Shown here piece by piece: positions 7,500-16,402 of a stretch of DNA of 64,000 nt; the first letter of the stretch is position 1; the number at the start of each line of letters is the position of its first letter. Below the pieces are notes generated by a model, which worked only from the letters and a program-made list of their open reading frames with translations, searched no databases and was not told where the DNA came from. The stretch spans positions 1 through 64,000 of the forward strand of contig JAFKGI010000014.1 in assembly GCA_017307785.1 (NCBI GenBank), given 5' to 3'. This DNA comes from Vulcanimicrobiota bacterium. GTDB taxonomy: Bacteria > Vulcanimicrobiota > Xenobia > Xenobiales > JADMJV01. Made by a program: the position numbers and the translations under genes.

Positions 7500-9560
7500 A
7501 TGGACTTAAGAGTCCAACAGGGCCTGAACTTCTCCGCTCGAGTCGGACCGGTCCGGCGCGAAGGCGCCGACCCCGTCACGCCTCCGGCTTCGCCCATGGT
7601 TGGCACGGATGGCTTTGTCATGTCGGGCTCGCCGGCACTTGCTCCGGCTCCTCTGCCCGAGGTGCCCAGCAAGCCCTACCAGCCCCCGGCCACCGAAACG
7701 GCCGGCTGGAACTTGCCCGGGGTTCTTCCCGAGCTTACCTCGGGCCAACTCGAAGACATACACCATTCGATCGAGGCCAGTCTGGCCAAGTCGCTGGCCC
7801 AGATCCGGGAAAAGCCGGTCGTGCGCCCGGCCGCCAATCACCCAGGGGTAGAGCTGCACAATCATCTGCTGGGGATCGTCGACACCCAGTATTTCATCGA
7901 CAAGTGCGCCGGGGGCGATGCCCGTTTGCTGATGACTCGGCTCGAGAACATGTTTCGTGAGCGCCCGCAGCTGCGCGAAGAGGCCCCGGAAGTGGCCAAA
8001 ATTTTGGCCGCCAGCAGTCAGCAGCCGCGGCCTGCTCAGGCAACCGCTCGACATCAACTGGAGAAAGTGCTGACCGCTTCGCCTTGTACGCCCTTCGACG
8101 ATGTCTACACGCCGCGTGACGAATTGATCAAGCATCACCTCGAGGTCACTCCTGAGCAGATGCACCAGATCCTGGAGGAGGCTTCAGCCTTCGAAGTCGA
8201 TCCCGATGCTCGGCTGAATCCCGAATCCGTGCGGCGTTTACGGCAGCATCTGGGAGCCCAGCTGAGTGACGCCACTCCCAGGCAAATGGTGGAAGCAGGC
8301 ATCACCCCTCGTCAGGCGGTCTACTTGACGGGTCGCATCATCGATCGGCGCTACGAGACTTTCGTCGAAGACAGTCAGCGTGTGCTCCACCAGGATCACA
8401 TTCATTACTCTGAGCAGTCGATCAGCGTGAACAAGTTGGAATCTCGGCTGGGCGAACCGATGATGAAGCGAGTGGCCGGACGCCTCCGATCGGAGGGCAT
8501 CGAGAGCGACGTGCGCTTCCTGGCCATGGTGGGAACGACCTATCTGTCCGAAGGATTTCTGCAGCACACCAACCCCAAGACGGGCATACCCACCGCCTTT
8601 GAGCAGCTGGAGATCGATTCCGCGCAGTTTTCCGCGCTGGTTGGTCATTTCGAGCGACAGGGAGCAACCCGTGCGGAAGCTCTCAAGGCGATCGTCAACA
8701 GCGAGCCGGCGCTGCTGGAGAAGCTGGGCCTGAACCCAGAGCAGTCGTTTCTGGTCAGCGGATGCCTGCCGCCCAAGCTCAAGGCGGGTCTGGAGCGTCT
8801 GGCGCGACGCGGCGACGTGATGGGAATTGACGTGGCCTCCCCTGAGAAAGAGCCGTTCACCGCTCGCGGAATGAAGAACTTTGACGCCATGTATGACATT
8901 CTGAAGTCCGCCGCGGCGGAGCGCGGCCGTCCTCTGGTCATGCGCCCTCATGTGGGCGAGGGCTACCCTGAGATGCCCGAAGGGAGTCAGGGATTCCATC
9001 GCTATCGTGCCGTTCAGGAAGATAATGCGCCGAAACACTATTCCCTGGCTTCGGCCAATCTGGAGACTTTGATCACCCATCTGGAAAATCGTGGCTACAG
9101 TGCCGAACAGGGCGCCCGGGACGGCGTCATCGTGCGATTCGGCCACGCCACTCATCTGACCCAGTCGCAGGTGACGCGCATCAAGGACCTGGGGATTTTT
9201 GCCGAGGCCAACCTGGGCAGCAACAAAGTGACGGGAGCTCTTCAGCCGGGTCGGGGCGGCGATTTCTTTGAAGATCATCCGTTGCTCAGTTTGCTCTATC
9301 ACGAGGTCCCCACCGTGCTGAACACGGACGCTCACGGGGTGATGCATACCAACTTGAAACAGGAATACGAGCAGGCAGACCGCTTGATCAAGATGTTTCA
9401 GCGCAACAAGATGTCTTTAAGAATCGAGGACCAGGACGTTTTCTACCGGGACCTCAGTCCTGAGCAGCAGGAGCGCTTCAACCCCCAGCGCCTGCGTGAT
9501 TGGGCGCAGGATTACGAGAAGGCCGTGCGCGCCGCGGACAAGTCCGACCTGTCCCGTTAG
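7500..9560 (+). CDS. adenosine-deaminase-like metal-dependent hydrolase
   Basis: 686 aa. The metal and catalytic motifs of the adenosine/AMP deaminase family appear in order: H-x-H near residue 119 (VELHNHLLG), H-x-G-E near 484 (RPHVGEGYPE), the GH motif near 547 (RFGHATHL), the SN motif near 572 (NLGSNKVTG) and the aspartate motif near 608 (NTDAHG). Spacing between the first two is about 360 residues, far more than in ordinary deaminases, so a large insertion is present. The first 100 residues are Pro/Ala-rich and probably disordered. No signal peptide is seen. The substrate is unknown; deamination of a purine-type compound is the family expectation. It ends 3 bp before the pentapeptide-repeat gene, so the two are co-transcribed. 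Confidence 0.8.
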   Translation: MDLRVQQGLNFSARVGPVRREGADPVTPPASPMVGTDGFVMSGSPALAPAPLPEVPSKPYQPPATETAGWNLPGVLPELTSGQLEDIHHSIEASLAKSLAQIREKPVVRPAANHPGVELHNHLLGIVDTQYFIDKCAGGDARLLMTRLENMFRERPQLREEAPEVAKILAASSQQPRPAQATARHQLEKVLTASPCTPFDDVYTPRDELIKHHLEVTPEQMHQILEEASAFEVDPDARLNPESVRRLRQHLGAQLSDATPRQMVEAGITPRQAVYLTGRIIDRRYETFVEDSQRVLHQDHIHYSEQSISVNKLESRLGEPMMKRVAGRLRSEGIESDVRFLAMVGTTYLSEGFLQHTNPKTGIPTAFEQLEIDSAQFSALVGHFERQGATRAEALKAIVNSEPALLEKLGLNPEQSFLVSGCLPPKLKAGLERLARRGDVMGIDVASPEKEPFTARGMKNFDAMYDILKSAAAERGRPLVMRPHVGEGYPEMPEGSQGFHRYRAVQEDNAPKHYSLASANLETLITHLENRGYSAEQGARDGVIVRFGHATHLTQSQVTRIKDLGIFAEANLGSNKVTGALQPGRGGDFFEDHPLLSLLYHEVPTVLNTDAHGVMHTNLKQEYEQADRLIKMFQRNKMSLRIEDQDVFYRDLSPEQQERFNPQRLRDWAQDYEKAVRAADKSDLSR

Positions 9561-9563
9561 ATC

Positions 9564-10238
9564 GTGTCAGATTGGGAAGTCGCGCTGGGGCCTTCGGCTC
9601 TCAAAGCGCATCTGGGTTGGATCGACCGTGGTGGTCAGGGAAGTGGCCGCCTGGAGCTGAGCGGTGTCGATCTGCGAGGTGCTCGCATTGGAGCCAATTT
9701 GAGCAGTGCTCGACTGGAAAAGTGCGATCTGCGCGAAGCTCATTTTCACCTGGCCCAACTCCACGGCCTGGAGCTGGTGGACTGTCGGCTGGACGGTGCC
9801 TTGCTCGACGGGTGCGATTTCGAAGAAGCGGTCCTGCGCAATTGCACTCTCCAGGGTACGCGCGCCCCGGCCAGCGATTTTGTGGCGGCTCGCCTGACCG
9901 CTTGCGATTTTCGCCAGGCTCTCCTCGAGCGCACCGGCTGGAACGACGCCCATCTGGAGAATTGCGATTTTCGCCAGGCCGACTTACAAGACCTCACTCT
10001 GGACGGCGCCCAGCTACAGCACTGCGATTTTCGCCAGGCCAACCTTGTGCGTAGCGGCCGAACCCCACTGGGCAGCGCCGAACAGGCTCTCTTCCGGCAC
10101 TGCGACTTCCGCGACGCGGATCTCACCGATTTGCGCGCCTCGACGGCCCGATTCGAAGACTGCCGCTTTCACGGTGCCCGAGCTCAGACGGTTTTCGAGA
10201 GCGGGTCCACTTTGCTGCGGCCCGATCTGTCCCCCTAA
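9564..10238 (+). CDS. pentapeptide-repeat protein
   Basis: 224 aa, GTG start 3 bp after the previous stop. About 30 consecutive A/C-[DN]-[LF]-x-x pentapeptides predict a right-handed quadrilateral beta-helix. Three coils share the sequence CDFRQA in exact 20-residue register, matching a 60-bp DNA repeat. Pentapeptide proteins act as scaffolds or DNA mimics (some protect gyrase), but the sequence gives no specific role here. No signal peptide or membrane segment is visible. Its coupling to the deaminase-like gene suggests a joint function, which is inference. Confidence 0.88.
   Translation: MSDWEVALGPSALKAHLGWIDRGGQGSGRLELSGVDLRGARIGANLSSARLEKCDLREAHFHLAQLHGLELVDCRLDGALLDGCDFEEAVLRNCTLQGTRAPASDFVAARLTACDFRQALLERTGWNDAHLENCDFRQADLQDLTLDGAQLQHCDFRQANLVRSGRTPLGSAEQALFRHCDFRDADLTDLRASTARFEDCRFHGARAQTVFESGSTLLRPDLSP
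9903..10039 (+). repeat. 60-bp period direct repeats inside the pentapeptide gene
   Basis: The 17-mer TGCGATTTTCGCCAGGC occurs exactly at 9903, 9963 and 10023. The identical synonymous codons point to recent internal duplication of whole beta-helix coils. Confidence 0.95.
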
Positions 10239-10239
10239 A

Positions 10240-10266
10240 CAAAAAAGACCGCCCTGGGGCGGTCCG
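10240..10266 (-). terminator. rho-independent terminator for the minus strand
   Basis: The stem GACCGCC / GGCGGTC (10247-10253 with 10258-10264) is followed on the minus strand by TTTTTTG. It serves the glycine-rich membrane gene that ends at 10272 and abuts the stop of the convergent pentapeptide gene. Confidence 0.85.
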
Positions 10267-10271
10267 TTGCT

Positions 10272-10907
10272 TTAGCTGGCTGGCGGCGGAGCGGGCGGAT
10301 CCTGCGGAGGCGCCGGAGGCTTTTGGAGCTTCTCAGCGACTTTGTCGAAAGCATTGGCCATCAGGTCGTAGCCTTGTTTGCGACCCTTCCAGCCGCCGCA
10401 AACGGCGCCCTTACCCGAGGCTGCCAGGGCATCGAGCGCGCCGGGCAGACCGCCGCCGATCACGGCACCGGCGATGGCTCCCATGGCCGCGCCTTTGGCG
10501 GGGCCGATCAGGGGGATCACCGAGACGCCAACAAACGCCCCGGCGACAGCACCGGCAGCGGCCAGCCCGGGCCGCAGAATTTTGGAAGCGACTTTTTGCA
10601 CGCCCAGAGGAATGACCGTGTCTCCCGCGTGAATCACTCCGCCGACGGCGGCTCCGATAGCGCCACCCACGACGCCTCCCACGGAGCCAATCACGAATCG
10701 AGCGCTGCGATAGAGCAGACTGTGCTCAGGTCCCTCAGGCGACTCTGGTACTTCGGGTTTTCCTGGTGCTGCTGGGGCGGGGGTGGAACCGAGCGTAACC
10801 GAATCCTGGGCGGGTTTGGGGGTGCTGGGGGCTCCTTCGGCAGCGGGCCGCTGCGAGGGGCCGCGCAAAATGGGTGCATTTGGTGTGTTGTGTGTTTGTA
10901 TCAACAT
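10272..10907 (-). CDS. glycine-zipper membrane protein with disordered N-terminus
   Basis: 211 aa from the ATG at 10907, which has GGAGA upstream; the frame is open further but without a site. The first 65 residues are Pro/Ala/Glu-rich and contain the short motif DSVTLGS. Then follow several Gly/Ala-rich hydrophobic segments (for example GSVGGVVGGAIGAAVGGV and AAGAVAGAFVGVSVIPLIG) of the glycine-zipper kind that pack in membranes. The C-terminal tail is again proline-rich. No function is known to me. It resembles in style the paired proteins at 30559-31937, but I see no clear sequence homology. It is a single-gene unit with its own terminator. Confidence 0.65.
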   Translation of the reverse strand: MLIQTHNTPNAPILRGPSQRPAAEGAPSTPKPAQDSVTLGSTPAPAAPGKPEVPESPEGPEHSLLYRSARFVIGSVGGVVGGAIGAAVGGVIHAGDTVIPLGVQKVASKILRPGLAAAGAVAGAFVGVSVIPLIGPAKGAAMGAIAGAVIGGGLPGALDALAASGKGAVCGGWKGRKQGYDLMANAFDKVAEKLQKPPAPPQDPPAPPPAS

Positions 10908-11093
10908 GCGATCTCCAAAGTAGGTAGTGTCCTGCCTGGCCAGCATATCAGGCTCGACCTCGACTTTTTTTGACGGACCGTGAACAGATTGCCAGGCTAC
11001 GGCGACAAAAGCTGTCGCGTTTGATCCCATCCGCAACGGAAGATTTTCGGGAACAAAAGTGTTTTTAGAGGCAAGAGCAAATGGCTAGATTCC

Positions 11094-12191
11094 TTGAACA
11101 CGCAAAACATCAACAGCCAGGTACTCCAGGACTTCGTGCTGGAGCACCGGGATGAACTGGCCCGCCGTCTCAATTTGGGAGCTGACGAGGCGAGCGAACT
11201 GCTGACCGAACTGGCTACCTCCCTGGGTCGCCGCCTGCTGCCTGAGCCGCCTCGGCCTCAGGGACTGAAGCGCCTGCAGCAGATCATCGATCACCTCGGC
11301 GAAGGCGTGGTGGTCTCGGATATGCACGGAAATCTGGTGGACTGGAATCCGGCAGCACTGCGCATTCACGGCTTCGCTTCGGTCGACGAGGTGCGCCGCA
11401 ACTTCTCCACCTTCGGGACGCAGTTTGAGTTGTGTGAACCAGGCGGAGAGGTCCTGGACACCGGGGACTGGCCGATGTCCCGTCTTTTTCGCGGCGAGGC
11501 CGTACGCAACGTGGAGCTGATTTGCCGGCGTCCCGAAGTTGGCCAGGTCCGCTATATTCGCTACAACGGCGCGGTCGTTCCCGATGATCAGGGGGAGCCT
11601 GAGTTTGCCCTGATGATGCTTCAGGATTTGACCGATCAGTACCAGGCCCACCTGGGCCAGATGAAGTTGTCCAAGCTGTTGCGTGCCGTCAGCGAAGCCA
11701 CTCAAGATGCCCTGTTCGTGAAAGACCTGGACGGCCGCTACACCTGGCTCAACCAGGCCGCGGCTCGCTATGTGGGTTTGGAAGTCGAGCAGGTACTGGG
11801 TCAGGATGACTCCAAGTTTTTCGATGCCCGGGGTGTGCAGTTGTTGCAGCGCCGGCAGCGGGAAATTATCGAATCGGGTGTCTCGGAGACGGTCGAGGAA
11901 ACCCTGACGGCTCAGGACAAGACCCGTACTTTTCTGGCCACCAAGGCTCCCTATCTGGATGAACACGGCCAGGTGGCGGGTATTATCGGCATTTCGCGCG
12001 ACATCACCGCCCAGAAGTTGGCCGAGAGGCAACTGGGTGAAAGCGAAGCCCTGTTGCGCGCCATCATCGACAATGCTCGCGCCGTCATCTGGGTCAAGTC
12101 GTTGGATGGGCGCTTTCGCATTGTCAATCAGGCCTGCTGTCGTTATTGGCAGCGCGAGGCCAGTCAGATCCTGGGGCGTACCTCCCGATAG
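11094..12191 (+). CDS. N-terminal part of a split hybrid histidine kinase (PAS domains)
   Basis: 365 codons encoding an N-terminal helix region and three PAS domains (near residues 62-180, 190-310, and the first half of one from 318). The third PAS domain stops in its middle at an in-frame TAG (12189-12191), and the same frame then continues as the kinase half that starts at 12240. The start is a TTG, because no ATG or GTG is available in this frame near the first conserved residues; AGAGGCAAGAG lies upstream. If TAG is real this product is a sensor fragment without a kinase core. No membrane segments are present, so the protein is cytoplasmic. Confidence 0.7.
   Translation: MNTQNINSQVLQDFVLEHRDELARRLNLGADEASELLTELATSLGRRLLPEPPRPQGLKRLQQIIDHLGEGVVVSDMHGNLVDWNPAALRIHGFASVDEVRRNFSTFGTQFELCEPGGEVLDTGDWPMSRLFRGEAVRNVELICRRPEVGQVRYIRYNGAVVPDDQGEPEFALMMLQDLTDQYQAHLGQMKLSKLLRAVSEATQDALFVKDLDGRYTWLNQAAARYVGLEVEQVLGQDDSKFFDARGVQLLQRRQREIIESGVSETVEETLTAQDKTRTFLATKAPYLDEHGQVAGIIGISRDITAQKLAERQLGESEALLRAIIDNARAVIWVKSLDGRFRIVNQACCRYWQREASQILGRTSR
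12189..12191 (+). other. in-frame TAG interrupting the hybrid histidine kinase
   Basis: Reading through this codon joins ILGRTSR to LFPELQAGQF without a frame change, and the joined segment is a normal PAS sequence. One base change (CAG to TAG) would explain it. TAG ends other genes in this window normally, so general recoding is not indicated. Confidence 0.85.
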
Positions 12192-12239
12192 CTTTTTCCC
12201 GAACTTCAGGCCGGCCAGTTCGACGAGCATGAGACTCAA

Positions 12240-13526
12240 GTGCTGAGCAGCGGCCAACCGGTGGAATTGGAAGAGACCTTGGAGCTCGACCAGGAGTGGA
12301 AGACCTTTCACTCGGTCAAGTTTCCCTTGCTGTCCGCGGGCGGGGAAATTCAGGCGCTGGCCGCCATCTCCACCGACCTGACTTCGAGCAAGCGGCTCGA
12401 GAAGCAGTTTTGGCAGGCCCAGAAGATGGACGCCATCGGGCGACTGGCCGGTGGTGTGGCGCACGATTTCAACAACCAGTTGACCATCATTCTGGGCAAC
12501 TGCGACCTGGTTTTGTATTCGCTTGAGGATGGCAATCCTGACCGCGAGCTTTTGATGGAGGTCTATCGTGCCGGGGAACGCACCGCTCGCCTGACCCGAC
12601 AACTGCTCGCCTTCAGTCGCCTGTCGGTGACCACTCCGATTCCGCTGGACCTGAACAACCTGGTGAAGGATACGGCCCGCATGCTCGACGGGCAGCTCAA
12701 AGACTCGGTGGAGTATCGGTTAGAACTGGGGGATGGAGCACAGGTGCTGGCGGACGCCAACCAGTTGGAACAGTTGCTCATGAACCTGGTGACCAACGCC
12801 TGCGACGCTATGCCCGGCGGCGGTTTGCTCACCCTGAAAACCTCAACCCGCCTGTTGGAGGCCCCTTTTGCGGGACTGTCTCCCGGCTCGTTCGCAGTCC
12901 TGACGGTGGCCGATACCGGCGTGGGAATTCGCCCCGAAATCCGTGATCGCATTTTCGACCCGTTCTTCACGACCAAGGAGTTGGGCCAGGGGACCGGTTT
13001 GGGATTGGCGGTCGCTCACGGTATCGTCGAGCAACTGGGGGGAGCCATTCAGGTGGAAGCTGGGGACGCGGCCGGAACGGCTTTTCATTGCTGGTTCCCC
13101 ACTGTAGAAGTGAGCGCTCCCGCACCCAAGAGAGAGACTTCGTTGACCGGATCAGAGACGATCCTGGTCATCGAGGATGAAGCGGGCGTGCGCAAAGTCG
13201 CCCGACTGGCTTTGGAATCCAAGGGCTACCTGGTTCTCGAGGCCAGCAGCGGGGCCGAGGCCGTTCGCCTGGTTAAGGATTATCGGGGCCCGCTCCACTG
13301 CATTCTCTCGGATGTGGTGATGCCGGGGATGAGCGGACCTCAGGCGGTCGAAGCGATTCGCGGTCAGCGCCCTGACCTGCCGGTGGTGTTCATGAGTGGA
13401 TACCTGGATGAGTCGGTGACTTCGCGCGAGGAACTGGCGGCCGGACGCGGCTTCGTGCAGAAACCCTTCTCCCCGTTGTCCCTGGCCAAGACGATCCGCC
13501 ACGTCCTGGATCAGACCGAAGGATAG
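12240..13526 (+). CDS. C-terminal part of the split hybrid kinase (HisKA, HATPase, receiver)
   Basis: 428 codons from a possible internal GTG start. It has the end of a PAS domain, a HisKA helix with phosphoaccepting His ([10 protein letters not shown], His codon at 12462), an HATPase domain with the N box ([10 protein letters not shown]), G1 (DTGVGI), F (FDPFFTTK) and G2 (GTGLGL) motifs, and a C-terminal receiver with Asp (ILSDVVMPG, codon at 13311) and Lys in VQKPF. All catalytic residues are intact, so it could act as a kinase if translated alone, by read-through, or if the TAG is a sequencing error. It overlaps the convergent HAD gene end by 16 bp. Confidence 0.78.
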   Translation: MLSSGQPVELEETLELDQEWKTFHSVKFPLLSAGGEIQALAAISTDLTSSKRLEKQFWQAQKMDAIGRLAGGVAHDFNNQLTIILGNCDLVLYSLEDGNPDRELLMEVYRAGERTARLTRQLLAFSRLSVTTPIPLDLNNLVKDTARMLDGQLKDSVEYRLELGDGAQVLADANQLEQLLMNLVTNACDAMPGGGLLTLKTSTRLLEAPFAGLSPGSFAVLTVADTGVGIRPEIRDRIFDPFFTTKELGQGTGLGLAVAHGIVEQLGGAIQVEAGDAAGTAFHCWFPTVEVSAPAPKRETSLTGSETILVIEDEAGVRKVARLALESKGYLVLEASSGAEAVRLVKDYRGPLHCILSDVVMPGMSGPQAVEAIRGQRPDLPVVFMSGYLDESVTSREELAAGRGFVQKPFSPLSLAKTIRHVLDQTEG

Positions 13527-14215
13527 AAGCGCGCCACTTCTTCCGCTACCTGAGAAATCGAGTGGCAGCGACGGCAGCGCGCAGGATCAGGGCTGCCCAA
13601 CTCGGCCACTTCCAGTTCCCAGGTGATCTCGTAGGGTATGTGGATGGTTCGACCGCCGACTTCGAGGACCGGCAGGATGTCCGACTTGACGGAGTTGCCG
13701 ACCATTACAAAATCTTCCGCATCGATGTGATACCGGTGGAGGATTTTTCGATAGGTTTCGGGGTTCTTTTCGGAGACGATCTCTACCGCGCTGAACAATT
13801 CGCCGAGGCCCGACATGGCGATGCGGCTTTCCTGATGGAACAGGTCGCCCTTGGTAATCATCATGAGGTTGTGATGCTTGGAAAGGCTCTCGAGGCTTTC
13901 CCGCACCTGGGGAAGCAACTCGATGGGATGGGCCAGCAATTTTTTCCCGGCCTCCAGGATCTCCTGAATCTCGCGTGCGCTGACGCGACCCTCGGAGACT
14001 TCGATGGCCGACTCGATCATCGAGAGAGTAAAGCCTTTGACTCCGTAGCCGAAAAGCTTCAGATTGCGCCGCTCGGTGTCGATCAGGCGGCGGTGCAAGT
14101 TTTCGGCGTCGGCGTAAGGGGCGAGTAAAGTTCCGATTTGTTCGCTGGTTACGGCAAATAAGGTTTCATTGTGCCACAGGGTGTCGTCGGCATCGAAAGC
14201 GATCGTGATACTCAA
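13511..14215 (-). CDS. HAD-superfamily hydrolase
   Basis: 234 aa. Motif I is FDADDTLW, with the nucleophile and acid aspartates; motif II is the T in MMITKGD; motif III is the Lys in SEKNPETY; motif IV is VGNSVKSD. The cap is helical and lies between motifs I and II (subfamily I). The TTG at 14215 overlaps the stop of the upstream transporter gene (TTGA), so translation is coupled; the longer open frame upstream lies inside the transporter gene. Likely a small-molecule phosphatase; substrate unknown. A Cys pair near the end (ARCRRCHS) is unusual for the family. Confidence 0.82.
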   Translation of the reverse strand: MSITIAFDADDTLWHNETLFAVTSEQIGTLLAPYADAENLHRRLIDTERRNLKLFGYGVKGFTLSMIESAIEVSEGRVSAREIQEILEAGKKLLAHPIELLPQVRESLESLSKHHNLMMITKGDLFHQESRIAMSGLGELFSAVEIVSEKNPETYRKILHRYHIDAEDFVMVGNSVKSDILPVLEVGGRTIHIPYEITWELEVAELGSPDPARCRRCHSISQVAEEVARFYPSV

Positions 14216-15540
14216 AACAGGGCCAGTCCTAGCAGAAAAATCACTGCCGAGAAGAGCAGCGCGGTCACACAATAGCCCATGATGTCGCGCACGCCAAGTC
14301 CGGCGATGGCCAGCGCCGGCAGGGCCCAGAACGGTTGGGCCATGTTCATCCAGGCTTCCCCGTAGGCGATGGCCATGGTGGCCTTACCGAGATTAGCCCC
14401 CAATGCCTGGGCTGCGGGAATCACGAACGGACCTTGCACCACCCAGTGTCCTCCGCCCGAGGGGATGGCAAAATTCACCAGCGCGGAACTGAAGAAGACC
14501 AGGAAGGGAAAAGTTTGGACGGTGGCTACTTTGATGAAGGCGTGGGTGATGACGCCGCCCAGGCCGGACAGATCCATCATGGCCTGAATTCCGGCGTAGA
14601 AGGGGTACTGCAGCATGATCGAGGCACAGCCTCGGGCCGAGTTGGTGATAGCCCTGGCATAAGCCATGGGCGTGCCGTGGAGAACCAGTCCCAGAGCCAT
14701 GAAAAGCATGTTGACGTTGTTGATGTCGATGCATTTCACCAGACCCCGTTCCTGAATGCGGAGCCCCAGGAAGACCACGATGGCCAGCACGACCAGCCAG
14801 GCCAGCAGGCTTGATTCTTCCAACCGTTCCGCAAAAGTCGCATCCGCATTCAGCACCCGGCGCGTGCTCGGCTCTTCCTTGAGCAAAGCGGGATCGACCT
14901 CACGAATGTCCTCCGGTCGAGGCAGCATCATGCGAGTCAGAAAAGGCAAGGTGACGATCAGCCCCAGGGTGATGAAGAGGTTGTAGCCGGTTCCCAGGGT
15001 TCGTGACATAGGGATCAGGCCGCAGACTTTCTCCATGACATTGCCCTCGGTGGCGGCGGCCAGGGGAATGGAACCGGACAGACCTCCGTGCCAGGGTAGG
15101 AATCCGATGTAGGCGCAGGCGATGAGCAGGCTGTAGTCGCTTTTGGGAACGCGGCGGGCCACTTCTCGAGCAAACATAGCTCCCAGAACGAGGCCGAACC
15201 CCCAGTTGAGCACGCTGGCCACGGCGGCGACAAAGGTCACCAGCATGACGCCCTGCACCGGAGTTCGGGCCAACGAGGCCACCCGGCGCATGGCGCTCCC
15301 GACCGCGGCCGAACTGGCCAGGGCATGGCCGGTGACCAGCACCAGTGCCATCTGCATGGTGAAGGGCAGTAACTTCCAGAAGCCCTCGCCCCAATAGGTG
15401 ATCAGGGCCACCGGGGTGGTCGGAGTCATTCCCAGGCTGGCCACAAAGACCAGCAGGCTGAGCAGAATCGAGAAGATCAGCGGATCGGGAAGAAACCGAT
15501 GAACGACCTGCGTGAAGAAACGGGAGAGTGCTGCGATCAA
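14212..15540 (-). CDS. atoE: short-chain fatty acid transporter, AtoE family
   Basis: 442 aa with about 10-12 membrane segments. The start (FFTQVVHRFLPDPLIFSILLSLLVF), the LNWGFGLVLGAMFARE segment and IPSGGGHWVVQGPF near the C-terminus match the AtoE / TIGR00366 family, which takes up short-chain fatty acids such as acetoacetate or butyrate. It is the middle gene of a three-gene unit: the upstream gene ends in ATGA overlap with its start, and the HAD hydrolase begins in its stop codon. The dehydrogenase at 1463 would fit the same metabolism. Confidence 0.9.
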   Translation of the reverse strand: MIAALSRFFTQVVHRFLPDPLIFSILLSLLVFVASLGMTPTTPVALITYWGEGFWKLLPFTMQMALVLVTGHALASSAAVGSAMRRVASLARTPVQGVMLVTFVAAVASVLNWGFGLVLGAMFAREVARRVPKSDYSLLIACAYIGFLPWHGGLSGSIPLAAATEGNVMEKVCGLIPMSRTLGTGYNLFITLGLIVTLPFLTRMMLPRPEDIREVDPALLKEEPSTRRVLNADATFAERLEESSLLAWLVVLAIVVFLGLRIQERGLVKCIDINNVNMLFMALGLVLHGTPMAYARAITNSARGCASIMLQYPFYAGIQAMMDLSGLGGVITHAFIKVATVQTFPFLVFFSSALVNFAIPSGGGHWVVQGPFVIPAAQALGANLGKATMAIAYGEAWMNMAQPFWALPALAIAGLGVRDIMGYCVTALLFSAVIFLLGLALF

Positions 15541-16346
15541 GGGGTCGGGTCGTTGGCCTGGAGCACGTCGAGCAGGTTGGGGCGATGGAAGATCGGTACC
15601 GATCCCGGTTGGGGCGGCTGGTTTGGAGGAGCAGGCTGGCTGAGAGCCAGAGCTTGAGCCAGGTGGGCCTGCAGGTTGGCCAGCGCTACCACCACTTCTG
15701 CCTCGTATTTGACAGTATTCTGGGCCTGGATATTGTGGTCGGTGACGGAGCGAATGGCCAGGTCGATGTTGGGCTTGGCGGCAGCCATGTCACCGGCCAC
15801 GTTTTTGCCGTCCGCGTTGTCCCTGGCGACCGCGTTCAAAGAGTTGCCGACCTGAGAAAGTCGACTTTCGCCAGCGGCGGCGCTGCTACGGGACCAGCCC
15901 GCTTCACGCTTGGCCACCACGTGGTAGTAACTGCCGCGGTCCATCCAGCCCAGACTTTGGGTCAGGACTGCCCGGGCATCCGCGTTTTCGGCGCTCTGCG
16001 AGAGTCCGACGATCTCTTCGCGCATGCCGGCCAGTGGAAAGGCAGCATTGTCCGCCGTCTGGGTGTTCACAAAGAGTTTGCTCTCGGTTCGGCGCAGGCG
16101 GCCCAGCGTCCCCGACACAAGGCCCACCAGGGTCTTGCCGTCGGCGGCCACGCTGATATCGCCACGGTCTTTGAGAGCATTGCCCATGGGTTTTTTGGTA
16201 TTTCCCATGTCGGTGTTGCTGGCGGCGGCATCGGTGGAGGCGGCCGTGTACACGTCCTGCACGCCTTGAATGTTGCGTTGCACCAGGGTCAGGCGATTGA
16301 TCAGGCTTTGCAGCCTTTGCGGTGTGCTACCGGACAGAGGGGTCAT
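15537..16346 (-). CDS. hypothetical protein, 269 aa
   Basis: No family recognised. The protein is soluble, Ala/Asn/Asp-rich and mostly helical, with no signal peptide and no membrane segment; its last 35 residues are proline-rich (SQPAPPNQPPQPG). It is the first gene of the unit with the AtoE transporter and the HAD hydrolase, and its stop overlaps the next start by 4 bp. A -10-like TAAACT lies 6 nt before the ATG, with no Shine-Dalgarno, so the transcript may be leaderless. The coupling suggests regulation or co-function with the transporter, unproven. Confidence 0.65.
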   Translation of the reverse strand: MTPLSGSTPQRLQSLINRLTLVQRNIQGVQDVYTAASTDAAASNTDMGNTKKPMGNALKDRGDISVAADGKTLVGLVSGTLGRLRRTESKLFVNTQTADNAAFPLAGMREEIVGLSQSAENADARAVLTQSLGWMDRGSYYHVVAKREAGWSRSSAAAGESRLSQVGNSLNAVARDNADGKNVAGDMAAAKPNIDLAIRSVTDHNIQAQNTVKYEAEVVVALANLQAHLAQALALSQPAPPNQPPQPGSVPIFHRPNLLDVLQANDPTP

Positions 16347-16352
16347 ACTTTT

Positions 16353-16358
16353 AGTTTA
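16353..16358 (-). promoter_or_regulatory. putative leaderless -10 element
   Basis: On the minus strand TAAACT is followed by six bases and then the ATG at 16346. No ribosome binding site is visible. No good -35 is seen. Confidence 0.4.
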
Positions 16359-16402
16359 CGCAACGCGCGTCCAGAAAGTGTCGCTAAATTTTGAACAAAC
16401 GG

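Noticed and set aside
8238..9347. 369-codon open frame on the minus strand opposite the deaminase-like gene
   Set aside because: The plus strand has the catalytic motifs; the antisense product has none.
9903..10039. Regularly spaced repeats that could suggest a CRISPR array
   Set aside because: They lie in frame inside a pentapeptide-repeat gene, with 17-bp identity and coding spacers; no array or cas gene is present.
11085..12602. 505-codon open frame on the minus strand opposite the split kinase
   Set aside because: It mirrors the PAS/kinase codons of the plus strand, shows no motif and starts and ends without signals; it is an antisense shadow of GC-rich coding sequence.
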